Shown here: piece after piece, positions 8,680 through 17,339 of the stretch
Layout: the number at the start of each line of letters is the position of its first letter
Numbering within the stretch: position 1 is the first letter of the stretch
NCBI RefSeq assembly: GCF_020165495.1
Contig: NZ_JAIUIE010000002.1
Location: 310,001-374,000 of the forward strand
DNA from: Mesorhizobium sp. BR1-1-16
GTDB taxonomy: Bacteria > Pseudomonadota > Alphaproteobacteria > Rhizobiales > Kaistiaceae
DNA: 64,000 bases
Direction of reading: 5' to 3'
The notes under the pieces: generated by a model
The model's input: the letters and a program-made list of their open reading frames with translations, nothing else
Told to the model about the DNA's origin: nothing
Databases searched by the model: none
Program-made: the position numbers and the translations under genes

Positions 8680-10092
8680 ATGCGTAGGATTTCTGGATTA
8701 TTGCTCGCTGCAGGCATGGCGATGTCTTCCGGGGCGGCGCAGGCTGTGACGGTCGACGAGGCGAAGACGATCGCCATGGACGCCTATATCTACGGCTATT
8801 CGCTTGTCACCACCGAGGTGACGCGGGTGCAGATGACCAATGTCGCCGAGGCCAACGGTCTGCAGGCGCCGATGGGTCAGTTCGGCAATGTCAAACGCTA
8901 CCCGCCGGCCGATTATCGCGGCGTCTCGGCGCCCAATGCCGATACGCTCTATTCGCTCGCCTGGATGGATCTCGACAAGGAGCCTTGGATCTTCTCGCAT
9001 CCGGACATGGGCGACCGGTTTTTCCTGTTCCCGACCTATGATCTCTGGATGCCGGTGATCGCTTCTCCGGGCTCGCGGACGACCGGCGGCAAGGCGGCGA
9101 GCTATCTGCTGGCCGGCCCCGGCTGGAAGGGCGAGGTTCCCCAGGGCGTGACGAGGATCGATGTCCCCACCCGCTATGTCCTGATCCTCGGTCGCACCTA
9201 TGCCAATGGCACCGAGAAGGACTATGAGGCGGTGAACGCGCTGCAGGCGCAGTACGATATCCGGCCGCTCTCGAGCTTTGGCAAGGCGGACTATGTCTTC
9301 AAGGCGCCGCCGGTCGATCCGAACCCTGGATTCTCGATGACCGACAAGCCGCAGGAGGTCATCTTCGGCATGGGCACCGAGGGTTACTTCAATCGGCTGG
9401 CCAAGCTGATGTGCCACGATGCTCCGCCCGCTCCGGAAGACGCTCCGATCGTCGCGGAGATGGCCAAGATCGGCATCGAGCCCTGCAAGCCTTTCAGCCT
9501 TTCCGCGCTCGGACCGGACGCGGCTGCGGCGTTGCAGGATCTGCCGCAGCAGGCGCTCGACCATCTCGCCAAGAACGAGTCGGCGATGGGTGTGGAAGAG
9601 AAGGGCTGGATCTTTACCAAGGGTCTTGGCGCTTATGGCACGGACTATCTGAAGCGCGGGCTCGTCGCAGCTTTCGGCTGGCCTGCCAATCTGCAGGACG
9701 ACGCGGTCTATCCCTATACGCAGGCGGACAAGGACGGACAGCCGCTCACCGGCGCCCACAAATATACGCTGACCTTCGCCAAGGGGCAGGAGCCGCCGGT
9801 CAATGGCTTCTGGTCGATCACCATGTATGAGGTCGACCAGGGCTGGTGGTTCGTTCCGAACGCGCTCAACAAGTTCACGGTCAGCCCGCGCGACAATCTC
9901 GTTCCGAACGCCGACGGTTCCGTGACGCTCTATTTCCAGAATGAATCGCCCGGCAAGGACAAGGAAGCGAACTGGCTTCCGGCCCCCAAGGGCGCGTTCC
10001 TGCCGATGATCCGGATGTACTGGCCGAAGGAGAAGAGCCCGTCCATCCTCGACGGCAGCTGGCTGCCGCCGCAGATCGTCAAGCTGGACTGA
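8680..10092 (+). CDS. Secreted DUF1254/DUF1214 protein
   Basis: A 470-residue protein. The N-terminal signal peptide MRRISGLLLAAGMAMSSGAAQA gives a probable cleavage after residue 22. DUF1254 follows (AYIYGYSLVTTEVTR, APNADTLYSLAWMDL), then DUF1214 in the C-terminal third (FWSITMYEVDQGWWFVPNALNK, LYFQNESPGKDKEANWLPAP). The two-domain family is common in environmental proteobacteria and often sits near regulators, but its activity is not established. The ATG at 8680 is preferred over an upstream in-frame ATG at 8563 because only the shorter form starts with a signal peptide. The AraC gene is divergent and may control it. Confidence 0.9.
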   Translation: MRRISGLLLAAGMAMSSGAAQAVTVDEAKTIAMDAYIYGYSLVTTEVTRVQMTNVAEANGLQAPMGQFGNVKRYPPADYRGVSAPNADTLYSLAWMDLDKEPWIFSHPDMGDRFFLFPTYDLWMPVIASPGSRTTGGKAASYLLAGPGWKGEVPQGVTRIDVPTRYVLILGRTYANGTEKDYEAVNALQAQYDIRPLSSFGKADYVFKAPPVDPNPGFSMTDKPQEVIFGMGTEGYFNRLAKLMCHDAPPAPEDAPIVAEMAKIGIEPCKPFSLSALGPDAAAALQDLPQQALDHLAKNESAMGVEEKGWIFTKGLGAYGTDYLKRGLVAAFGWPANLQDDAVYPYTQADKDGQPLTGAHKYTLTFAKGQEPPVNGFWSITMYEVDQGWWFVPNALNKFTVSPRDNLVPNADGSVTLYFQNESPGKDKEANWLPAPKGAFLPMIRMYWPKEKSPSILDGSWLPPQIVKLD

Positions 10093-10275
10093 CGGACGGG
10101 CGGCGAGACCGATCGCCCCCGCACTTTGCAAAGCCCGGCCAGATCCGAGCGGTCGCTCGGCTGGCCGTGGCAGGCTCGAAGCGCAGTGCCATCGCTGCCT
10201 GCGCGCCTGTCACGCCCGCTTCGCCTGTGCTATGCGAGTGTCGCGAATTCGCCGTTTCAATCCGAAGGTGCATCC

Positions 10276-10803
10276 ATGTCCGATCTCGTCGCCATCGTCT
10301 ATCCGTCGCTGGAAAAGGCAGAAGCTGTCCGCCAGGAATTCCTGACGCTGCAGAAGGAATATCTGATCACCCTCGATGACGCGGTCATCGCGGTGAAGAC
10401 CGACGACGGCAAGATCAAGCTGCACCAGATGGTCAACACGACCGCCACCGGCGCCGCCTCGGGCAGCTTCTGGGGCCTTCTGGTCGGCATGGTCTTCCTG
10501 ATGCCGGTCGTCGGCGTCGTCATCGGCGCTGCCTCCGGTGCGCTCGGCGGCCTGCTCGCCGATTTCGGCATCAACGACAAGTTCATGAAGGACCTGTCGG
10601 AATCGATCCAGCCCGGCAATGCCGCGCTGTTCCTGCTGATCCGCTCGATGACCGCCGACAAGGTTCTGGAAGAAATCCAGGGCTATGGTGGCGTCGTGCT
10701 CAAGACCTCACTCGACAACGACAAGGAAACCGCGCTGCGCAACGCGCTGGCCGGTCACGCCCATGTCGACGCCCCGCTCGCGCCGCCGGCTCCCTCGGTC
10801 TGA
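10276..10803 (+). CDS. DUF1269 membrane protein
   Basis: A 175-residue protein of the DUF1269 family. A soluble N-terminal part (MSDLVAIVYPSLEKAEAVRQ) is followed by a glycine- and alanine-rich hydrophobic stretch at about residues 57-95 (GAASGSFWGLLVGMVFLMPV and on) that can form two membrane helices. A C-terminal soluble part follows (IQPGNAALFLLIRSM). Start ATG 10276 lies after a 183-bp gap that holds no recognisable gene. Function is unknown; relatives are described as small inner-membrane proteins. No operon partner is evident. Confidence 0.88.
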   Translation: MSDLVAIVYPSLEKAEAVRQEFLTLQKEYLITLDDAVIAVKTDDGKIKLHQMVNTTATGAASGSFWGLLVGMVFLMPVVGVVIGAASGALGGLLADFGINDKFMKDLSESIQPGNAALFLLIRSMTADKVLEEIQGYGGVVLKTSLDNDKETALRNALAGHAHVDAPLAPPAPSV

Positions 10804-10874
10804 GCCGCGACAACAGCTTCGCGCGGGACTTTCGATGGCGCGTCCGCGCGCCATCGTTCCGTCGAGCCACACCC

Positions 10875-11531
10875 TTGAAGATCGCCTGCCTCCACACGCA
10901 TGAGAGCAACGCAGCCGGCTTCGATGCCGCCGCGGCGGAGCTTTGTTTGCCGCCCGGCCTCCTCGTGCATGCCGTTCAGCCGGAACTGCTTGCCGAGGCC
11001 GAGCGCAAGGGCGGGCTGACGGCGGACGTCGTCAGCCGGACGGTCGAGGCGCTGCTGGCCTTGACCGAGGGTGCAGATGCCGTCCTCCTGACCTGCTCGA
11101 CGCTTGGTCCTGCGGCCGACGATGCCGCGAGCAGAGCGTCCGTGCCGATCCTTCGCGCCGATGCCGCGCTGGCCATGGAGGCCGTCGCCGGCGGGGGACG
11201 GGTCGTCGCGCTCTGCGCCGTCGCCACGACGATCGCGCCGACGACGAAGCTCTTCACAGAAGCCGCCGCGCAAACGGGCGCCATCGTTGAAATCCGCATG
11301 GTCGATGGCGCATGGGACCTGTTCCGCGCCGGTCGCCGCGAGGACTATCTCGCCGCCATCGCGGCCGCGGCCGATGCCGCCTGTCGCGAGGGTGCGTCGA
11401 TCGTCGCATTCGCGCAGGCCTCGATGGCCGGCGCCGCCGCGCTCGTGACGGCCGGACCCCGGCCGCCGTCGAGCCCGCTTGCAGGATTGCGCCGGGCCGT
11501 TGCGGCAGCTCAGTCCAGCGTCCTGCGATAG
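10875..11531 (+). CDS. Asp/Glu racemase-superfamily protein, second catalytic Cys replaced
   Basis: A 218-residue protein of the Asp/Glu/hydantoin racemase fold. The first active-site segment is present as VLLTCSTLGPAADDA (Cys76). In the second, where two-base racemases have a cysteine, the sequence reads VAFAQASMAGAA. Cofactor-independent racemisation would normally need both cysteines, so this is more likely a one-cysteine relative such as an isomerase, decarboxylase or hydantoin-type enzyme. The start is TTG 10875. The 3' end overlaps the convergent ABC permease gene by 22 bp. Substrate is unknown. Confidence 0.8.
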   Translation: MKIACLHTHESNAAGFDAAAAELCLPPGLLVHAVQPELLAEAERKGGLTADVVSRTVEALLALTEGADAVLLTCSTLGPAADDAASRASVPILRADAALAMEAVAGGGRVVALCAVATTIAPTTKLFTEAAAQTGAIVEIRMVDGAWDLFRAGRREDYLAAIAAAADAACREGASIVAFAQASMAGAAALVTAGPRPPSSPLAGLRRAVAAAQSSVLR

Positions 11532-12652
11532 CGCAGAAGCGCGATCGCTCCGACCGCCAGCCAGAAGGCGGCCAGCGGCCAGATTTCGCCGACGAGATCG
11601 GCCGGACCGGCACCTTTCAGCATGATTCCCCTGACCGAGCGGATGTAATGCGTCAGCGGCAACACGGCGCCGATCACCTGCGCCCAATCCGGCATGCCCC
11701 GGAACGGGAACATGAAGCCTGACAGGAGGATCGAGGGCAGGAACCAGAAGAAGGTCATCTGCATCGCCTGCATCTGCGTCTTGGCGATGGTGGAGAAGGT
11801 GTAGCCGAGCGTCACATTCGCCGCGATGAACAGGAATGTGATGCCGATCAGAAGCGCCAGTGATCCCTGCATCGGCACCGCGAACAGGACGCGCGCGCAG
11901 ACGATGATGATCGCCACCTGCAGCGTTCCGATGCCGATATAGGGCACGATCTTGCCGATCATGATCTCGAACGGCGTCGCCGGTGTCGCCATCAGGTTTT
12001 CGAGCGTGCCGCGCTCGCGCTCCCGCGTCAGCGCCAGCGCCGTCATCAGGATCGTCGTCATGGTGAGGATGGTGCCGAGGAGCCCCGGGACAATGTTGTA
12101 GGCGGTGATCCCCTCGGGATTGAAGCGGCGATGGACAACGATATCGACCGGCGAGGCGCCTGCGGCTTCCGCCGCAAGCGGCCCGGTCAGCACGGTCGAG
12201 AGCGCCGAGGCCAGGATTTCCGGCAGCCCGGCCAGCGCATTGGCCGAGGCGGAGGGATCGGTGGCATCGGCCTCGATCAGCAGTTGCGGGCGCAATCCGC
12301 GCGCGAGATCCCGCTCGAAGTCCGGCGGAATCGAGATCACATAAGCGGCGCTGCCATCGACGAGCGCGCGGCTGGCCTGCTCCTCGCTGACGAAGCCGGG
12401 CCGAAGCGCGAAATAGCGCGACGTGGCGAGCGCCGTCATGACGGCGCGTACTCCGGGGCCATTGTCGGCTGACGTGACGAGGGTCGGCAGTTCCTTGGGA
12501 TCGGTGTTGATGGCATAGCCGAACAGCACCAGCTGCATGATGGGAATTGCGAGGATCATCGCGAAGGTCATCCGGTCGCGCTTCAGCTGGATGAATTCCT
12601 TGATCATCATCGCGAGGACCCGCGAGAGCGAAAAGGCGGAGGATGCACTCAC
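11510..12652 (-). CDS. ABC-2 type transporter permease (YbhS/YbhR-like)
   Basis: A 380-residue permease with one N-terminal transmembrane helix (about residues 27-48), a periplasmic domain of about 130 residues (ending near VVHRRFNPEGITAYNIVPG), and five C-terminal helices including GTILTMTTILMTALALTRERERGTLE in two parts. This is the ABC2_membrane_3 arrangement of YhhJ, YbhR and YbhS. The start is GTG 12652, overlapping the ATPase stop by 4 bp (GTGA). With the HlyD-like protein and ATPase it should form an export pump. Only one permease gene is present, so the membrane part may be a homodimer. Confidence 0.9.
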   Translation of the reverse strand: MSASSAFSLSRVLAMMIKEFIQLKRDRMTFAMILAIPIMQLVLFGYAINTDPKELPTLVTSADNGPGVRAVMTALATSRYFALRPGFVSEEQASRALVDGSAAYVISIPPDFERDLARGLRPQLLIEADATDPSASANALAGLPEILASALSTVLTGPLAAEAAGASPVDIVVHRRFNPEGITAYNIVPGLLGTILTMTTILMTALALTRERERGTLENLMATPATPFEIMIGKIVPYIGIGTLQVAIIIVCARVLFAVPMQGSLALLIGITFLFIAANVTLGYTFSTIAKTQMQAMQMTFFWFLPSILLSGFMFPFRGMPDWAQVIGAVLPLTHYIRSVRGIMLKGAGPADLVGEIWPLAAFWLAVGAIALLRYRRTLD

Positions 12653-13611
12653 GCCTTGCCCCCGTTGCTCGTGCGGTCCGCGACCGAGGCCTGCTGCATG
12701 AGGCGGATGAACACATCCTCGAGCCCGGTTGCTCCAGGTGCCGCGGTGACGCCGCCGCCGACCTCGGCTACCGCCGCATCGACCGCCTGCTTCAGCAGCG
12801 CGGCGTCGGGCCCGACGACATGGAGGTCGTTGCCGAAGGGGGCGACCTGCTCGACCCCATCGCGCCCCTGCACCAGCGCCGCAATCTTGTTCACATTGGC
12901 GCCCGAGACGATGATCGTCGAAAGCCCTGAGCGCGCGATGACCTCGGCGACGGTTCCGCGCGCGACGATCCTTCCATAGGCGATATAGACGATGCGATGG
13001 CAGCGCTCGGCCTCGTCCATGTAATGGGTCGAGACGAGCACGGTCAGCCCCTCGGCGGCGAGACGATGGATCTCGTCCCAGAATTCGCGCCGCGCCTGCG
13101 GATCGACGCCGGCCGTCGGCTCGTCGAGCAGCAGCAGCTTCGGCTGATGCATGACGGAAGCGGCCAATGCCAGCCGCTGCTTCCAGCCGCCCGAGAGCGA
13201 GCCGGCGAGCTGGTCGCGCCGCCGTTCGAGGCCGAGCCGGGCGATCGTCTCGGCAACGCGCCGCGGCCGGTCGTCGAGGTCATAGACCCGCGCCACGAAG
13301 TCGAGGTTTTCGCGGATCGTCAGATCCTCGTAGAACGAGAAGCGCTGCGTCATGTAGCCGACTTCGCGCTTGATCCGCGTCGACTGGGTGAGGATGTCGA
13401 GCCCGAGGCAGGTGCCGCTGCCGGCATCCGGCTTCAACAGTCCGCAGATCATGCGGATGGTCGTGGTCTTGCCGGAGCCATTCGGGCCTAGAAAGCCGAC
13501 GATCTCGCCGCGGCGGACATCGAGCGCGACGTCGTCGACGACCGTGCGGCCGTTGAAGCGCTTGGTGAGGCCGACGATCGAGATGACCGTATCGTCGCCG
13601 GGCTCCTTCAC
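12649..13611 (-). CDS. ABC transporter ATP-binding protein (single NBD, YbhF-like)
   Basis: A 320-residue ATPase. Walker A is GPNGSGKTT (about residues 43-51), the signature is LSGGWKQRLALA, Walker B is LLLLDEPTAGVD, and the switch histidine is in STHYMDEAERC. A C-terminal region of about 90 residues resembles the extension of drug-export ATPases. E. coli YbhF has two fused ATPase domains; this protein has one. The start is GTG 13611, overlapping the HlyD stop by 4 bp. It powers the export system encoded on both sides. Confidence 0.93.
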   Translation of the reverse strand: MKEPGDDTVISIVGLTKRFNGRTVVDDVALDVRRGEIVGFLGPNGSGKTTTIRMICGLLKPDAGSGTCLGLDILTQSTRIKREVGYMTQRFSFYEDLTIRENLDFVARVYDLDDRPRRVAETIARLGLERRRDQLAGSLSGGWKQRLALAASVMHQPKLLLLDEPTAGVDPQARREFWDEIHRLAAEGLTVLVSTHYMDEAERCHRIVYIAYGRIVARGTVAEVIARSGLSTIIVSGANVNKIAALVQGRDGVEQVAPFGNDLHVVGPDAALLKQAVDAAVAEVGGGVTAAPGATGLEDVFIRLMQQASVADRTSNGGKA

Positions 13612-14606
13612 GGCGTGACGCCTGCGAGCGTGACGTCGAGCGGCTGTCCGGGCGCGAGCGACAGGGCGTCACCCTCGGGCCGCGCCTCGATCCGGTAAAC
13701 CAGTTTGGCGCGGCTCGCCGTCGAATAGATCACAGGTGGCGCAAACTCGGCGCTGCTGGCCATCCGTGTCACGGTCGCCGCAAGTCCAGGCGCGCAGCCG
13801 TCGCAGGAGAGCGTGACGCGATCGCCGGGATGGACGGCCGCCCGCTGCGGCTCCGCCAGGAAGGACACGACCTTGCGGTTTTCGGGTGGCAGTAGCGAGA
13901 CGACGGGGCTGCCGGCTGGAACCATTTCGCCCACCCGGAAAAGCGTATCGTCGACCAGGCCGCTGGCCGGTGCGGCAATCGCACGGCGCGCCAGCCGGGT
14001 CTTTGCCGCTGCGACGGCCGCCTCGCGCGCCGACAGCGTCTGGCGGGCGGCATCGATGACATCGGGCCGCGCCGGCAGCCGCGCGACGGCGAGGTTGCGT
14101 GTCGCTGCATCGACGCGGGCATTGGCAGCGTCGAGATCGGCCCTCGCCTGATCGAGGGCGGCAGCCGAGGAAACGGCACGCGTCTCCAGCGCCTGGTTGC
14201 GAGTATAGGTCTTCTGCGCCGCCTGTTGCTGCGCTTCGGCTTCGTCGAGTTGCGCCTGGAGCACGGCAATCTCTTCGGGCCGCTTGCCGCTGGTGAGGTC
14301 GTCAAGGTTCGCCGCCGCGGCCGCGCGCTCGGCCTCGGCCTGCGAGAGCGCGGCCCGTTCATCGCGATCATCGAGCTTGAAGAGCGGCGCGCCAGCGGCG
14401 ACCTGCTGGCCCTTCGCGACGGAAAGCGAGACCAGCCGCCCGATCGCCTCCGGCCCGATGCGCACGAAATCGCCCTCGACATAACCCTGGACAGTCGGCG
14501 ATGCGCTGCCATTGCCGCAACCTGCGAGAAAGCCAAGCAGCGCCGCGGCTGTCGCGGCGCGGCCGAGGAACCGGCCGGCAGGCCCCAACACGCCCATGCG
14601 CATCAT
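13608..14606 (-). CDS. HlyD-family membrane fusion lipoprotein (YbhG-like)
   Basis: A 332-residue periplasmic adaptor. It starts with a lipoprotein signal whose lipobox LAGC ends at Cys30, then a first biotinyl-lipoyl half (VEGDFVRIGPEAIGRLVSLSV), a long alanine/glutamine-rich coiled coil (about residues 80-200), a second lipoyl half (RRAIAAPASGLVDD) and a beta-barrel end. This is the usual adaptor architecture that links an inner-membrane pump to an outer-membrane channel. No TolC gene is nearby. Translation is coupled to the TetR gene before it and the ATPase after it through 4-bp overlaps. Confidence 0.92.
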   Translation of the reverse strand: MMRMGVLGPAGRFLGRAATAAALLGFLAGCGNGSASPTVQGYVEGDFVRIGPEAIGRLVSLSVAKGQQVAAGAPLFKLDDRDERAALSQAEAERAAAAANLDDLTSGKRPEEIAVLQAQLDEAEAQQQAAQKTYTRNQALETRAVSSAAALDQARADLDAANARVDAATRNLAVARLPARPDVIDAARQTLSAREAAVAAAKTRLARRAIAAPASGLVDDTLFRVGEMVPAGSPVVSLLPPENRKVVSFLAEPQRAAVHPGDRVTLSCDGCAPGLAATVTRMASSAEFAPPVIYSTASRAKLVYRIEARPEGDALSLAPGQPLDVTLAGVTP

Positions 14607-15328
14607 GGCTGTGGCGCCTCCGCGGCGACGCCGACGATGCGATCGATGTTCTCCGTGATGATGCGCATGATGCTGCCGCGGTCGGCTGGCGAAAGATCGT
14701 CGCGTCCCATCACCCGAAGAACCAGGGGCTGGGCGACCCGGAACACCTGGACCTGGCCGATCAGCGTGAAGACGCGAATGCTCGTCTCATCGCTTTCGGG
14801 ATCGCTGTCGGTGAGCACGCCGACCAGCCGCCCGAGCAGTGCATGCACCGGCGCCATGAAACCGACGATGATCTCGAGGACGGGCGAGGGCTCCATCTGC
14901 TCGCGGACGACGAACCGCGCCCAGCTCTCCGCCTCCTTGACCCCCAGCATGGCCATCATATGCGCCTCCACGATCTGCTGCAGCAGCCGTCGTGCCATGG
15001 CCTTGTCGGGCGCACCTTGCGATAACGCATGCGAAGCATCGGCGATCGTCGCCCCGATGCGCTGGCCGATCTCGCCGGTGACATGCTCGGCCACCGCGCG
15101 GTGCAGACCTTCCTTGCTGCCGAAGTGATAGACGATCGCGGCGAGGTTGGCGCCGGCGCTGCGAGCGATGTCGCGTGTCGAGGCCGCCTGAAATCCCTGC
15201 TGGCCGAAGATGTCGAGCGCCGCCGCGATCAGCCGCTGCCGCGTCTCGGTGCCGCGATCCTGGCGGGCGCGCTGATAGTGGCGAGATCGCTCGGCCATAG
15301 CCGTTGCCGGCAATCCACTCTCGGTCAT
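14603..15328 (-). CDS. TetR-family regulator of the export operon (CecR-like)
   Basis: A 241-residue repressor. The N-terminal TetR HTH is clear (TRQRLIAAALDIFGQQGFQA, then STRDIARSAGANLAAIVYHF). The C-terminal region resembles the DUF1956 domain of E. coli CecR, which controls ybhGFSR. Here the regulator is the first gene of the operon (TetR-HlyD-ATPase-permease), with successive 4-bp overlaps, so autoregulation is likely. ATG 15328 has GGAG seven bases upstream; an internal ATG at 15298 is an alternative start. The inducer is unknown; drug-like or lipophilic compounds are usual for such systems. Confidence 0.9.
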   Translation of the reverse strand: MTESGLPATAMAERSRHYQRARQDRGTETRQRLIAAALDIFGQQGFQAASTRDIARSAGANLAAIVYHFGSKEGLHRAVAEHVTGEIGQRIGATIADASHALSQGAPDKAMARRLLQQIVEAHMMAMLGVKEAESWARFVVREQMEPSPVLEIIVGFMAPVHALLGRLVGVLTDSDPESDETSIRVFTLIGQVQVFRVAQPLVLRVMGRDDLSPADRGSIMRIITENIDRIVGVAAEAPQP

Positions 15329-15387
15329 CGCGACGCTCCACGCCTTGTCCTGCGACGGGAGACTGACCGATGAAAGAGACTAAGTCA

Positions 15388-15411
15388 ATCAATCGAATGA
15401 ACATAATTGAT
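15388..15411. promoter_or_regulatory. Inverted repeat upstream of the TetR operon, candidate operator
   Basis: ATCAAT (15388-15393) and ATTGAT (15406-15411) form 6-bp arms around 12 bp, in an AT-rich patch between the divergent TetR and DUF4126 genes, about 60 bp from the TetR start. The base composition contrasts with the GC-rich surroundings, as expected for a promoter and operator. Binding by the TetR protein is inferred only. Confidence 0.35.
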
Positions 15412-15489
15412 GGAGATCAGGTTCCTCTTGCGATTGTATCAAGTCTGACAGACACTCATTCCACCGCAACGAGAAGATGGGGCTCTTCC

Positions 15490-15954
15490 ATGTCGGTCTA
15501 TCTGCTTGCATTGCTGATCGGCATCGTCGCGGGGCTGCGCGCGATGACCGCGCCCGCCGCGGTAAGCTGGGGCGCTTATCTCGGCTGGATCGGGGTTTCC
15601 GGGTCCTGGGCCGCGTTCATGGGGCACTGGATCGCCGTGCTCGTGTTCACACTGCTCGCCCTCGTCGAACTGATCACGGACCAGCTCCCCTCCACCCCCA
15701 GCCGCAAGGTGCCGATGCAGTTTGGCGCGCGGATCGTCAGCGGCGCGTTCTGTGGCGCGGTGATCGGAACGGCGGGCGGCATGCTTGTGGGCGGGCTCAT
15801 CGCCGGCGCGATCGGCGCGGTGATCGGCACGCTGGGCGGCGCCGAAGTCCGCGGGCGTCTCGCGCGCGCCTTCGGCAAGGACCTGCCGGCCGCATTGATC
15901 GAGGATGCCGTGGCGATCGTCGCCGCCTTCCTGATCGCATCCGCCGTCGCATGA
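15490..15954 (+). CDS. DUF4126 membrane protein
   Basis: A 154-residue hydrophobic protein of the DUF4126 family with four probable membrane helices, including YLLALLIGIVAGLRAMTAP at the N-terminus, WIAVLVFTLLALVELITDQL, and a glycine-rich segment FCGAVIGTAGGMLVGGLIAG. ATG 15490 (MSVYLL) is chosen; the longer frame from 15370 would add unrelated sequence. Its stop overlaps the start of the flavin reductase gene (ATGA at 15951-15954), so both are probably translated together. Function is unknown. Confidence 0.88.
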   Translation: MSVYLLALLIGIVAGLRAMTAPAAVSWGAYLGWIGVSGSWAAFMGHWIAVLVFTLLALVELITDQLPSTPSRKVPMQFGARIVSGAFCGAVIGTAGGMLVGGLIAGAIGAVIGTLGGAEVRGRLARAFGKDLPAALIEDAVAIVAAFLIASAVA

Positions 15955-17330
15955 CGAGGCGCTTCGACGCCATCGTCATTGGCGGAGGGCAGGCGGGCAT
16001 CCCGCTCGCCGGCCGCCTGTCCGCCGCCGGGATGAGTGTGGCGCTGATCGAGCGCAAGCTCGTCGGCGGCACCTGCGTCAATACCGGCTGCACCCCGACC
16101 AAGACGATGGTCGCGAGTGCCGAGGCGATCCACACCGCCCGGCGTGGTGCGGATTACGGCTTTACCGTCACGGGCGATATCCGCGTCGATCTCAAGGCGG
16201 TGATGGCCCGCAAAGACGCCGTGGTCGCGAAGTCGCAGGCAGGCCTCGCGGCCTGGATCGACGGCATGGCCAATTGCACGCTGATCGAGGGCCATGCCCG
16301 TTTCGAGAGCGCGCGGACCGTGCGGGTCGGAGACGAGTTGCTCGAGGCCGAGCGCATCTTCATCAATACCGGCGGCCGTGCGTTGGTGCCGGACCTGCCG
16401 GGCGTCGATGACGTCCAGTTCCTCACCAACACCTCGATTCTGCAGCTCGAGGAGTTGCCCCGCCATCTGGTGGTGATCGGGGGCAGCTATATCGGGCTCG
16501 AATTCGGCCAAATGTTCCGCCGCTTCGGCAGCAAGGTCACGATCGTCGAGAAGGGGCCGCGCCTGATCGGCCGCGAAGACGAGGATGTCTCGGCGGCGGT
16601 GAAGGATATCCTCGAGGCCGAGGGGATCGGCATGCGGCTGGATGCCGAGTGCATCCGGTTGCGGCCGGATGGAGCCGACATCGTCGTCGGCGTCGACTGC
16701 ACGTCGGGCGACCGCGAACTCAAGGCCTCGCATGTGCTGCTCGCCGTCGGCCGCCGTCCGAACACCGATGATCTCGGTCTCGACAAGGCCGGGGTCGAGC
16801 TCGATGGGCGCGGCTTCATCAAGGTCGACGATGCGCTTGCCACCAGCGTCCCCGGCATCTGGGCGCTGGGTGACTGCAACGGCCGCGGCGCCTTCACGCA
16901 TACCTCCTACAACGATTTCGAGATCGTCGCGGCCAACCTGCTCGACAATGATCCGCGCCGCGTCTCGGATCGTGTCGAGGCCTATGCGCTCTATGTCGAT
17001 CCGCCGCTCGGCCGCGTCGGCATGACCGAGGCGGCCGTGCGCAAGAGCGGCCGCAAGGCTTTGATCGGCACGCGGCCGATGAGCCGCGTCTCTCGCGCCA
17101 CCGAGAAGGGCGTCAGCGAGGGCTTCATCAAGATCCTCGTCGATGCCGAGACCAAGCTCTTCCTCGGCGCATCGATCCTCGGCGTGACCGGCGACGAGGT
17201 CGTGCACGGCATCCTCGATCTCATCTATGCCAAGGCGCCCTATACGGTGCTCGCGCGCTCGGTGCCGATCCACCCCAATGTCTCGGAATTGCTGCCGACC
17301 GTGGTGCAGGAGCTGAAGCCGCTGGTGTGA
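15951..17330 (+). CDS. FAD-dependent pyridine nucleotide-disulfide oxidoreductase (MerA/Lpd-like)
   Basis: A 459-residue class-I flavin disulfide reductase. The FAD site is AIVIGGGQAGIPLAGRL near the N-terminus, the redox disulfide is Cys42/Cys47 in GGTCVNTGCTPTK, the NAD(P)H site is VVIGGSYIGLEFGQMFRRFG, and the second FAD motif is GIWALGDCNG. The C-terminal HPNVSELLP supplies the His-Glu pair. Databases often call this group mercuric reductase, but there is no N-terminal heavy-metal domain and no C-terminal cysteine pair, and no mer genes are nearby, so that name is unlikely. It is coupled to the DUF4126 gene. The substrate is unknown. Confidence 0.9.
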   Translation: MTRRFDAIVIGGGQAGIPLAGRLSAAGMSVALIERKLVGGTCVNTGCTPTKTMVASAEAIHTARRGADYGFTVTGDIRVDLKAVMARKDAVVAKSQAGLAAWIDGMANCTLIEGHARFESARTVRVGDELLEAERIFINTGGRALVPDLPGVDDVQFLTNTSILQLEELPRHLVVIGGSYIGLEFGQMFRRFGSKVTIVEKGPRLIGREDEDVSAAVKDILEAEGIGMRLDAECIRLRPDGADIVVGVDCTSGDRELKASHVLLAVGRRPNTDDLGLDKAGVELDGRGFIKVDDALATSVPGIWALGDCNGRGAFTHTSYNDFEIVAANLLDNDPRRVSDRVEAYALYVDPPLGRVGMTEAAVRKSGRKALIGTRPMSRVSRATEKGVSEGFIKILVDAETKLFLGASILGVTGDEVVHGILDLIYAKAPYTVLARSVPIHPNVSELLPTVVQELKPLV

Positions 17331-17339
17331 TCGCTTACT

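Noticed and set aside
15951-17330. Mercuric reductase (merA)
   Set aside because: No heavy-metal-binding N-terminal domain, no C-terminal cysteine pair and no mer genes nearby.
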